Positions 1-4,930 of a DNA stretch of 5,537 nucleotides are shown here, piece after piece. The stretch's first letter is position 1. The number at the start of each line of letters is the position of its first letter. A program made the translations under genes and the position numbers. Source of the DNA: Synergistales bacterium Syner_01 (GTDB lineage Bacteria; Synergistota; Synergistia; Synergistales; Aminobacteriaceae); assembly GCA_001604435.1 (NCBI GenBank), contig LVBO01000305.1, positions 1 to 5,537 on the forward strand. Direction: 5' to 3'. Under the pieces are notes generated by a model, which worked only from the letters and a program-made list of their open reading frames with translations, did not search any database and was not told where the DNA came from.

Positions 1-237
1 GCATTGAAGGCCGAGGGCGCCAGACTCCCGGTCTATTGGTTCGTGGGAGGAGAATATGCCGGAAAACAGGAGGGAAGCGCCGCGATCTTCTGGACGCTCA
101 CAAAAGGAGTGCACACCGTTTCGCTGGTGGACGCCGCCGGAAGAACCGCCGTTTCACGGTTTACCGTCGACGCTCCCGGCGTGAAAGGACCGGACGAGTC
201 CGGCCCTCCTCCGCTTCTTCTCAACCCCGGGGATTGA
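1..237 (+). CDS. pbpC: Penicillin-binding protein 1C, C-terminal fragment
   Basis: Partial gene: the frame is open from base 1 (GCA, TTG, AAG) and stops at TGA 235-237, so only the last 78 residues are visible. Residues LPVYWFVGGEYAG and then GVHTVSLVDAAGRTAVSRFTV match the small beta-rich C-terminal domain of PbpC proteins (BiPBP_C type: a 'YWF..G' strand followed by 'G.H.l.vvD..G.....rf.v'). In complete PbpC proteins this domain follows a membrane anchor, a glycosyltransferase domain and a transpeptidase domain, which together polymerise peptidoglycan in the periplasm; none of those lies in the window. After the domain comes a proline/glycine-rich tail of about 22 residues. The 3' end overlaps the convergent co-chaperone gene by 17 bp, with no terminator between them. 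The family call rests on one short domain, so another protein carrying it (for example some alpha-2-macroglobulin-linked wall proteins) is possible but less likely. Confidence 0.72.
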   Translation, partial: ALKAEGARLPVYWFVGGEYAGKQEGSAAIFWTLTKGVHTVSLVDAAGRTAVSRFTVDAPGVKGPDESGPPPLLLNPGD

Positions 238-1150
238 ACGACGACTCTTTTGCGAGCGCTTCGAACAGTTCACGCTCGCGGTCGCTCAGTTTCTCGGGAA
301 CGACGACCTCGATCCTGACGATAAGATCGCCCGCTTGGGCTCCCTTTCTTCTGGGGAGCCCTTTTTCTTTCAAACGAAGCCGTTTTCCCGCCTGAACGCC
401 TGCGGGGAGCTTCATCGTGACTACGCCGACAAGCGTCGTCACCGGGATGGACGCTCCAAGGGCGGCCTCCCATGGGGAGACCTTCAATGCAGTGACCAGG
501 TCGTACCCCTCGACGGTGAACCTGGGATGGGGCGCCGCATGGATCACGATGTGCAGATCGCCGCCTCTGCTTCCCTGCCCTTTGAGCCTGATGCGCGAGC
601 CCTCGGTCACGCCCTGGGGAAGGTTCACGTTGAGCGTCCTCCGGCTTCGGGACGGACGTCCGTCCGCGCCGTGCACCACCTGCTCCATCGAGATGGTCTT
701 CGTCCCTCCCCGGAGAATATCCTCAAGCGAGAGTTCGAGAGACATCTCCTCGTCGCCGCCACGCCCCTGCGAACGGAAGAGGTCATCCATCGAAACGCCT
801 CTGCCGCCGGAGGCGAACCCGCCGAAAATCGTCCTGAAGAAGTCGCTGAACCCGCCCCCGTCGCCGCCGAAATCCATGTGCACGCCGCCGCCCCATCCGG
901 GAGGCGGCGAAAAATCCTGCCCCTGCTGCCAGTTCGGGCCGAGAGTATCGTACTTCTGCCGTTTCTCCGGATCCTTGAGCACCTCGTAGGCCTCGTTGAT
1001 CTCCTTGTAGCGCTCATCGGAGCCGTTCCCCTTGTTCACATCGGGATGATGCTCCTTCGCGAGCTTCCGGTACGCCTTCCGGATCTCGTCCTGGGACGCC
1101 GTCCGGCTTACGCCGAGTATCTCGTAATAGTCCTTGTATGCGACGGCCAT
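221..1150 (-). CDS. cbpA: CbpA/DnaJ-like J-domain co-chaperone (type II, no zinc finger)
   Basis: A 309-residue Hsp40. Its J domain should stimulate the ATPase of DnaK (Hsp70), and its C-terminal domains should hold unfolded clients in the cytoplasm. Visible in order: J domain at residues 5-69 (DYYEILGV at the start, the essential HPD at 35-37, YEVLKDPEKRQKYD at its end); a Gly/Phe-rich linker at about 84-118; then two beta-sandwich client-binding domains at about 135-215 and 216-285; then a short dimerisation tail. No CxxCxGxG repeats are present, so it is the CbpA/DjlB type rather than true DnaJ. Length is normal for CbpA (about 300). I chose the ATG at 1148-1150 because family members start a few residues before 'YKDYYE'. 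Two in-frame upstream ATGs (1171 and 1162) are possible, and no start has a strong Shine-Dalgarno site. The gene appears monocistronic with its own promoter at 1200-1232. No cbpM, dnaK or grpE is visible, and no CIRCE element is seen. Confidence 0.93.
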   Translation of the reverse strand: MAVAYKDYYEILGVSRTASQDEIRKAYRKLAKEHHPDVNKGNGSDERYKEINEAYEVLKDPEKRQKYDTLGPNWQQGQDFSPPPGWGGGVHMDFGGDGGGFSDFFRTIFGGFASGGRGVSMDDLFRSQGRGGDEEMSLELSLEDILRGGTKTISMEQVVHGADGRPSRSRRTLNVNLPQGVTEGSRIRLKGQGSRGGDLHIVIHAAPHPRFTVEGYDLVTALKVSPWEAALGASIPVTTLVGVVTMKLPAGVQAGKRLRLKEKGLPRRKGAQAGDLIVRIEVVVPEKLSDRERELFEALAKESSFNPRG

Positions 1151-1199
1151 GCCCACCACCATGCCTTTCATGCCGAATGAAGTCTAACCAATACTGACC

Positions 1200-1232
1200 T
1201 TTATAGTGTACACGTTTTTCCACCGTTCTCAA
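1200..1232 (-). promoter_or_regulatory. Candidate sigma70-type promoter of cbpA
   Basis: On the minus strand TTGAGA (1232-1227) is followed after 16 bp by TACACT (1210-1205), with an alternative A/T-rich hexamer TATAAA at 1205-1200. Transcription would begin near 1198, giving a leader of about 45-50 nt before the ATG at 1150. The hexamers are only moderately close to consensus. The location is right, because the region upstream is non-coding to the xdhC stop at 1300. Confidence 0.5.
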
Positions 1233-1257
1233 TATGAACGAATGAAAAATAGTTCCT

Positions 1258-1292
1258 GAAAAGGGCGTTGTTCGCTTCTTTTCTCTTTTTTT
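1258..1292 (+). terminator. Candidate intrinsic terminator, best read on the + strand
   Basis: On the + strand GAAAAG (1258-1263) pairs with CTTTTC (1278-1283), and inside it GCG (1265-1267) pairs with CGC (1273-1275) around a TTGTT loop. TC and then seven T (1286-1292) follow directly, the classic layout. Read on the minus strand, where it would serve xdhC (stop at 1300), the same stem is followed by AGGAACTA before a run of five T (1249-1245), which is less ideal, so it may work in both directions. The stem is AT-rich and carries a G/TT irregularity. No + strand gene ends nearby: the nearest is pbpC, about 1 kb upstream, beyond the antisense cbpA. Confidence 0.5.
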
Positions 1293-1299
1293 CGTTGCG

Positions 1300-2112
1300 T
1301 TACTGTGTGAGAGACGAACGCAGAGCCGGCAGATCCGCTCCCCTGGCCACGGCGATGATCTCGGCCATCGCGGAGACGGCGATCTCCTCCGGGGTTTCCG
1401 CCTTTATCGGCAGCCCTACCGGCTGATAGATTCTGTCTATGTGCCCGGCGGAAACTCCCTGCTCAAGCAGCCGTTCACGTACGAAGGCGATCTTCCTCCT
1501 GGAGCCGATCATTCCCATGTACGCGGCGGTCATTCCTTCGACCAGCTTCACAACGTCCGCGTCGAGCACATGCCCTCGCGTGACGATGATAACGTAGGTA
1601 TCCCCGTGGAAAGGGGCGACATGGTCGAAAAAATTCTCCAGCGGACAGCACACGGTCCTTCCCCACGGAATATTCTCCTCGTTGGCGAACTCCGCCCTTT
1701 CATCCCAGATGGTCACTGCGAATCCGGTCATTTCGCCGAGACGGGCGATCGCCTTCCCCACATGCCCGGCCCCGAAGATGACGAGTTCGCGCTTCCTGCC
1801 GATGACTTCGAGGTAGATTCCCATGGAACCGCCGCAGGCGGCCCCCTCGAGCGCGGCCTCCGTCGCGGAGAGCGTCTCCCTGTAAAGCATGCTCCCCGTT
1901 CCTTTGACGAGAAGTTCGAGGGCTTTTTCGATGACGCGGTGTTCGGTGATACCGCCGCCGACGGTTCCTTCTATCTTCCCCCCCGGAAAGACGATCATGG
2001 AGGAGCCCATGCTCCGGGGAGTCGATCCGCTCTCCTCCACCACCATGCAGAGCACAGCCTCTTTCCCTTCTTCATAAAGCCTTGCCAGTCTCTTCGAAAT
2101 TCCGATATCCAT
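1300..2112 (-). CDS. xdhC: XdhC/CoxI-family molybdenum cofactor maturation protein
   Basis: A 270-residue XdhC-family protein. Characterised members bind molybdenum cofactor, promote its sulfuration by a cysteine desulfurase and hand it to xanthine dehydrogenase-type molybdenum hydroxylases in the cytoplasm. The N-terminal XdhC_CoxI domain (about 10-75) shows GSTPRSMGSSMIV and EGTVGGGITEHRVIE, and the family's conserved cysteine is C93 in ACGGSMG. The C-terminal Rossmann domain (about 110-252) begins VIFGAGHVGKA (GxGxxG at 114-119), with the acidic D137 in WDERAEFA, then YMGMIGSRRK and PVGLPIKAETPEEIAVSAMAEIIA, all family hallmarks. Its ATG overlaps the mnmA stop (TAATG, one shared base), and GAGGAGG lies 7 nt upstream inside mnmA, so translation is probably coupled. 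No molybdenum hydroxylase subunit is in the window, so the client enzyme must be encoded elsewhere, and the exact client is unknown. The family is clear; the precise role is inferred. Confidence 0.9.
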   Translation of the reverse strand: MDIGISKRLARLYEEGKEAVLCMVVEESGSTPRSMGSSMIVFPGGKIEGTVGGGITEHRVIEKALELLVKGTGSMLYRETLSATEAALEGAACGGSMGIYLEVIGRKRELVIFGAGHVGKAIARLGEMTGFAVTIWDERAEFANEENIPWGRTVCCPLENFFDHVAPFHGDTYVIIVTRGHVLDADVVKLVEGMTAAYMGMIGSRRKIAFVRERLLEQGVSAGHIDRIYQPVGLPIKAETPEEIAVSAMAEIIAVARGADLPALRSSLTQ

Positions 2113-3218
2113 TATTCCGCCTCCTCGCAGTATTCAATGACGCCCCCCGCGGCCACTCTGCCGCCGGCGTCGTAGAGCACCAGCCGCTGCCCCGGAGTCG
2201 GAGCGAACTGCGGCTCGTGAAAAAAGACCTCGAGTACGTTCTCGTCCATGCGGAGCAAATCGCACGGAAGCGGCTCCCCGCGCGATCGTGTCTTGCCGAA
2301 GAGGAGCGTTCCTTCCTCCGGCGGTACAGAAAAGAGGATATTCACATTGCTCGCGCGGACGCGCCTCCGGAAGGTCTTCTCCCGAGGGCCGACGACGACG
2401 GCGTTGCGCCCGGGATCGATCCGCAGCACGTGCAGCCCGTCCCGCGAAGAGATTCCAAGTCCCTTTCTCTGCCCTACCGTATAGTTCGCTATCCCCTTGT
2501 GCGTTCCAATCGATTCACCATACTCGTCCACTATTTGTCCCGGCGGAAGCGAACGGCCGTCGAGCAAACGGCGGTAATCTCCCTCGCCGGCGAAACAGAT
2601 CTCCATGCTTTCGCTCTTTTCAGCCACAGGAAGGGCGGCCTCCCGTGCGAGAGCGCGCACTTCCCCCTTGGAATACCCTCCCAGCGGAAGCAGAAGGCGC
2701 GGAAGGCGGCGGCGCGCCACCCCGTAGAGGAAATAGCTCTGATCCTTGGAAGAATCCTTCCCTCTGGAGAGAAAAAAATCTTCTCCCTCCTGTTCTACGC
2801 GCGCATAGTGCCCGGTGGCGAGGCGCGCCTCTCCGAACGCATCTTCAAGCTCGTCCCACAGGAGGCCGAACTTCAGCAGCGCGTTGCAATCGGCGCAAGG
2901 GTTGGGCGTGCTCCCGCGAAGGTAGCTCTCGACGAACGGCTCGATGACGAGCTGTTCAAACTCTCTTTCGATAAAGGCCGTATAGTGCGGAATCCCCAGC
3001 CCGAGAGCCACGGAGGCGGCGTCGCGTCCGCAGCAGCTTCCGGGCGACCCGTCCGTTCCGGGAATTTTCATGGTGACGCCCACGACATGCCACCCGGCCT
3101 TTTGCAGAAGCCAGGCGGTCACGGAGCTGTCCACGCCGCCGCTCATCAGGACGACGACTGTTCTCTGGCCGAAGGACGGAGATGTGGAGCTGAATCCTGT
3201 CGATGGTCGAATCTTCAT
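2112..3218 (-). CDS. mnmA: tRNA-specific 2-thiouridylase MnmA
   Basis: Installs sulfur at C2 of wobble uridine-34 in tRNA-Lys, Glu and Gln, activating the base with ATP and taking sulfur from an IscS-fed relay. The 368 residues fit the family (about 350-380). Visible: PP-loop SGGVDSS at 26-32; tandem C62-C63; NPCADCN with nucleophile C111; TGHYAR at 135-140; KDQSYFLYGV at 158-167; second catalytic cysteine C208 in MEICFAGEGDYR; GQRKGLGI at 249-256; then the C-terminal beta-barrel ending in 'PGQRLVLYD..GRVAAGGVI'. The frame is open to 3461, but I place the start at ATG 3218: GGAGG lies 10 nt upstream, and the promoter's -10 box at 3263-3268 puts the transcript start near 3257, after the more distal start codons. 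ATGs at 3239 and 3260 lack good Shine-Dalgarno sites. C108 two residues before C111 gives CxxC where E. coli has DxxC. First gene of an operon with xdhC. Confidence 0.96.
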   Translation of the reverse strand: MKIRPSTGFSSTSPSFGQRTVVVLMSGGVDSSVTAWLLQKAGWHVVGVTMKIPGTDGSPGSCCGRDAASVALGLGIPHYTAFIEREFEQLVIEPFVESYLRGSTPNPCADCNALLKFGLLWDELEDAFGEARLATGHYARVEQEGEDFFLSRGKDSSKDQSYFLYGVARRRLPRLLLPLGGYSKGEVRALAREAALPVAEKSESMEICFAGEGDYRRLLDGRSLPPGQIVDEYGESIGTHKGIANYTVGQRKGLGISSRDGLHVLRIDPGRNAVVVGPREKTFRRRVRASNVNILFSVPPEEGTLLFGKTRSRGEPLPCDLLRMDENVLEVFFHEPQFAPTPGQRLVLYDAGGRVAAGGVIEYCEEAE

Positions 3219-3238
3219 GAGGATCTTTCCTCCGGGCA

Positions 3239-3267
3239 TTGGAATGTCTTCTCTTCTCATGTAGTAT
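3239..3267 (+). promoter_or_regulatory. Candidate promoter of larE, overlapping the mnmA promoter
   Basis: On the + strand TTGGAA (3239-3244) and TAGTAT (3262-3267) are spaced 17 bp apart, each matching four of six consensus bases. The -10 overlaps the -10 of the opposing mnmA promoter almost base for base, so RNA polymerase could probably occupy only one direction at a time. The start would fall near 3274, giving a leader of about 33 nt that includes the inverted repeat. It is weaker than the mnmA promoter. Confidence 0.42.
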
Positions 3268-3291
3268 AGAGAAGAACAAAGTTCTTCACAA
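3263..3291 (-). promoter_or_regulatory. Promoter of the mnmA-xdhC operon
   Basis: On the minus strand TTGTGA (3291-3286) and TATACT (3268-3263) are separated by exactly 17 bp. The -10 matches consensus at five of six positions and the -35 at four of six. The predicted start, near 3257, leaves a leader of about 40 nt before the chosen mnmA ATG at 3218, with GGAGG inside it. The spacer is almost entirely filled by the inverted repeat at 3271-3287. Confidence 0.68.
3271..3287. promoter_or_regulatory. Perfect 17-bp inverted repeat, candidate operator
   Basis: GAAGAAC (3271-3277) and GTTCTTC (3281-3287) are perfect 7-bp inverted arms around AAA. The repeat sits between the -35 and -10 boxes of the mnmA promoter and at or just after the predicted larE start. 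A dimeric regulator bound here could control both directions. It could also form a small hairpin in the 5' leader of larE, ending 4 nt before the GGGAGG ribosome binding site. I do not recognise the site as that of a known regulator. Confidence 0.5.
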
Positions 3292-3306
3292 GGGAGGATC
3301 GAGAGC

Positions 3307-4137
3307 ATGCCGCACCACGCCGCGATGAAAAAGATGGAAAGAGTGGAGGCCTTGTTACTTGAGATGGGAAGCGCAGCCGTGGCGTTCTCGGGCGGAGTGG
3401 ACAGCACGCTCCTCGCCGCGGCCGCGTTCCGTGCCCTTGGGAAGCGGGCCGTGGCCGTCACCGCCGCGTCGCCGACGCTTCCTTCATGGGAGAGCGACGA
3501 CGCCGAGCATTACGCCGCTTCGATCGGCATTCGTCACGTGAGCATTCCGGTCTCGGAGCTGGAGGAACCGCGCTTTGCCGCAAACGACAAAGACAAGTGC
3601 TACTACTGCAAGCGATTCCGTTTCGAGCTTCTGCTCAAGTGGGCGAAACAAGAGGGGTTCCGCTGGGTGCTCGACGGATCCAACACCGACGACTTGAACG
3701 ACTACCGTCCGGGAATGCGCGCTCTCTCCGAGCTTGAGGGGGTACGGAGCCCGCTTCTCGAAGCCGGGCTGAGCAAGTCGGAGATACGCGTCGTCTCGAA
3801 ACAGTGGGGGCTTCCATCGTGGCAGAAACCCGCGGCGGCGTGCCTTGCGAGCCGGATCGCCTATGGCGTGCCCATCACCGCCGAGCGCTTGCGTCAGGTA
3901 GAACGGGCGGAGGAGATCGTACGCTCCTTCTGTCCCCCCAATACGCAAATCAGGGTTCGTCACCACGGAGCGCTGGCAAGAATCGAAACCCCTCCCTCGG
4001 CGCTCGCGCTGCTCGCCTCGCCGGAGACGGCGGCACGGCTCGCGCCCGCCGTGCTCGCCCTCGGATTCTCGTTCGTCGCCCTCGATCTCTCCGGTTATAA
4101 AATGGGGAGTCTCAACGCACTATTCACAGAGGGCTAA
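3307..4137 (+). CDS. larE: LarE-type ATP-dependent sulfur transferase
   Basis: In the lactate racemase pathway LarE adenylates the carboxylates of the pyridinium dinucleotide precursor and supplies sulfur, making the dithiolate that LarC loads with nickel. The 276 residues are a typical LarE length. Visible: PP-loop AFSGGVDST at 26-34; DKCYYCKR with C98 and C101; DGSNTDDLNDYRPG at 123-136; SPLLEAGLSKSEIR at 148-161; the family's key KPAAACLASRIAYG with C179; 'QIRVRHHGALARIE' at 214-227; and the C-terminal LDLSGYKMGSLN. C179 aligns with the sacrificial cysteine of the Lactobacillus enzyme, but the added C98xxC101 suggests the variant that uses three cysteines to hold an iron-sulfur cluster. 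ATG 3307 has GGGAGG 9 nt upstream; M7 and M10 lack such a site. No larA, larB or larC lies nearby, so the substrate is inferred from the family alone. The end overlaps the carbonic anhydrase gene by 18 bp. Confidence 0.92.
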   Translation: MPHHAAMKKMERVEALLLEMGSAAVAFSGGVDSTLLAAAAFRALGKRAVAVTAASPTLPSWESDDAEHYAASIGIRHVSIPVSELEEPRFAANDKDKCYYCKRFRFELLLKWAKQEGFRWVLDGSNTDDLNDYRPGMRALSELEGVRSPLLEAGLSKSEIRVVSKQWGLPSWQKPAAACLASRIAYGVPITAERLRQVERAEEIVRSFCPPNTQIRVRHHGALARIETPPSALALLASPETAARLAPAVLALGFSFVALDLSGYKMGSLNALFTEG

Positions 4138-4686
4138 CCTCTCGGGAACGCTCCATGCCCCGTCTTCGTACACTTCGAGAGCGCAGGTGTCGATGTGGAA
4201 AAACAAGAGGGAAGCCGACACCGAGCCTTCGTCCGCCATCTTCTTGAAAAGCGGGTACTGCTCAACGCGGCGAAGCTGGCGGAGCCCGGCGGCTTTCCCG
4301 GCCTCTTCGGAGTCTTCGCCTTGGAAGAACTCCGCGCCGAGCCAGCGCTTCAAGCCGTCCGTGTCCAGATGGTCGACGTTTTTCGAGGCCTTCACCGCCC
4401 CGCAGTCCGTATGCGCGAGCACCACGACATTCTTCACCCCCAGGTGAAGGAGCGCGTAGTCGAGAGCCGCGGCGACCGAGGGTTCGTCAAGCCTGGCGAG
4501 GTTCCCGACGTTCCGCAGAACGAAGAGGTCTCCGGGACGAGCGTCGAACAGCTCCTCCGGGACGATTCTGCTGTCCGAACAGGTGATGACGAGCGAATGA
4601 GGACGCTGCCCTCCGGCGAGCGCACGGTACTCGCCGAGGTCGGCGGAGGAGAAAAAACGGGCGTATCCATCGAGAATCCGGTGCAT
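4120..4686 (-). CDS. Beta-class carbonic anhydrase
   Basis: Interconverts CO2 and bicarbonate in the cytoplasm using a zinc ion, supplying bicarbonate for carboxylation reactions and pH balance. The 188-residue protein has all beta-class active-site features: C36, D38 and R40 in ITCSDSRIVPEELFD, where C36 binds zinc and D38/R40 form the conserved dyad; RNVGNLA at 58-64; and H92 and C95 in AHTDCGAV, completing the Cys-His-Cys zinc site. The end (FFHIDTCALEVYEDG) follows the usual beta-strand, though a cysteine (C168) stands where glycine is common. I chose ATG 4686, which has AGGGAG 10 nt upstream; an in-frame GTG at 4707 would add seven residues but has no ribosome binding site. It has its own promoter at 4764-4792 and ends inside the convergent larE. 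I cannot tell Can-type from CynT-type; no cyanase gene is seen here. Confidence 0.95.
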   Translation of the reverse strand: MHRILDGYARFFSSADLGEYRALAGGQRPHSLVITCSDSRIVPEELFDARPGDLFVLRNVGNLARLDEPSVAAALDYALLHLGVKNVVVLAHTDCGAVKASKNVDHLDTDGLKRWLGAEFFQGEDSEEAGKAAGLRQLRRVEQYPLFKKMADEGSVSASLLFFHIDTCALEVYEDGAWSVPERLALCE

Positions 4687-4724
4687 GGCGAACAAACTCC
4701 CTTTCACATGAAATCGAATGAGGC

Positions 4725-4751
4725 GAACACACGTGTGTCGCGAGCGTGTTC
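4725..4751. repeat. Inverted repeats in the carbonic anhydrase leader
   Basis: ACACACGTGTGT (4727-4738) is a perfect 12-bp palindrome. It overlaps a second inverted pair, GAACAC (4725-4730) with GTGTTC (4746-4751). The two cannot fold together in RNA, so the leader has two alternative hairpins, about 40 to 65 nt before the start codon. A third copy of the hexamer, GAACAC at 4780-4785, lies in the promoter spacer. They may be protein-binding half-sites or RNA structure. Confidence 0.4.
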
Positions 4752-4759
4752 ATCCAACC

Positions 4760-4772
4760 GAGCATTATGCTC
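4760..4772. promoter_or_regulatory. 13-bp palindrome over the -10 box, candidate operator
   Basis: GAGCAT (4760-4765) and ATGCTC (4767-4772) are perfect inverted arms around a single T. The palindrome covers the whole -10 hexamer of the carbonic anhydrase promoter, a typical place for a repressor site. Part of the symmetry comes from the -10 sequence itself, so chance is a real alternative. Confidence 0.35.
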
Positions 4773-4792
4773 CCGAAAAGAACACATTTCAA
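4764..4792 (-). promoter_or_regulatory. Sigma70-type promoter of the carbonic anhydrase gene
   Basis: On the minus strand TTGAAA (4792-4787) is followed after 17 bp by CATAAT (4769-4764), each matching five of six consensus bases. The start would be near 4757, leaving a leader of about 70 nt before the ATG at 4686. This is the strongest promoter match in the window, and it shows the gene need not be read from msrB upstream. Confidence 0.7.
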
Positions 4793-4872
4793 GCCCCTTT
4801 GCCCTGCCCGCGCTTGCATGAAGAAACGCTGTTCTTCGCCAACCTGGGTACGAAGCGTTCCCTGCGAATGGA

Positions 4873-4905
4873 CAGCCGTCCGCATTCGGACGATGCGGAC
4901 GGCTG
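4873..4905. terminator. 33-bp perfect hairpin after msrB, terminator-like without a T tract
   Basis: CAGCCGTCCGCAT (4873-4885) and ATGCGGACGGCTG (4893-4905) are perfect 13-bp inverted arms around the loop TCGGACG. The hairpin starts 25 bp after the msrB stop, where a terminator is expected, and its GC-rich stem should be very stable. Neither strand shows a T run after it (minus strand: TCCATTCGCAGG). It may therefore act as a U-less terminator, an RNA 3'-end stabiliser, or a DNA-level site such as a small dispersed repeat. CGGACG in the loop repeats part of the right arm, so CGTCCG in the left arm has two possible partners. Confidence 0.55.
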
Positions 4906-4930
4906 CGGGGGCGGTACAAAGGAAGGAAGA

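Noticed and set aside
335..1180. + strand open frame of 281 codons opposite cbpA
   Set aside because: Antisense shadow of the J-domain protein; no domain or motif, and composition typical of a GC-rich shadow frame.
1172..1299. CIRCE-type HrcA operator upstream of cbpA
   Set aside because: The expected TTAGCACTC / GAGTGCTAA arms are absent on both strands.
2082..3269. Long + strand open frame of 395 codons opposite mnmA
   Set aside because: It lies entirely antisense to a clear MnmA, shows no recognisable domain, and is rich in Arg, Ala and Pro as expected from the antisense frame of a GC-rich gene. No ribosome binding site supports its start.
3219..3461. N-terminal extension of MnmA to 449 residues
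   Set aside because: The extra residues match nothing in the family, overlap larE on the other strand, and lie upstream of the predicted transcript start. The ATG at 3218 has GGAGG and gives normal family length.
4708..4930. Riboswitch or small RNA gene in the gap before the carbonic anhydrase gene
   Set aside because: I compared it by eye with common riboswitch cores and saw no match. The palindromes are recorded as features, but there is not enough to call an RNA gene.
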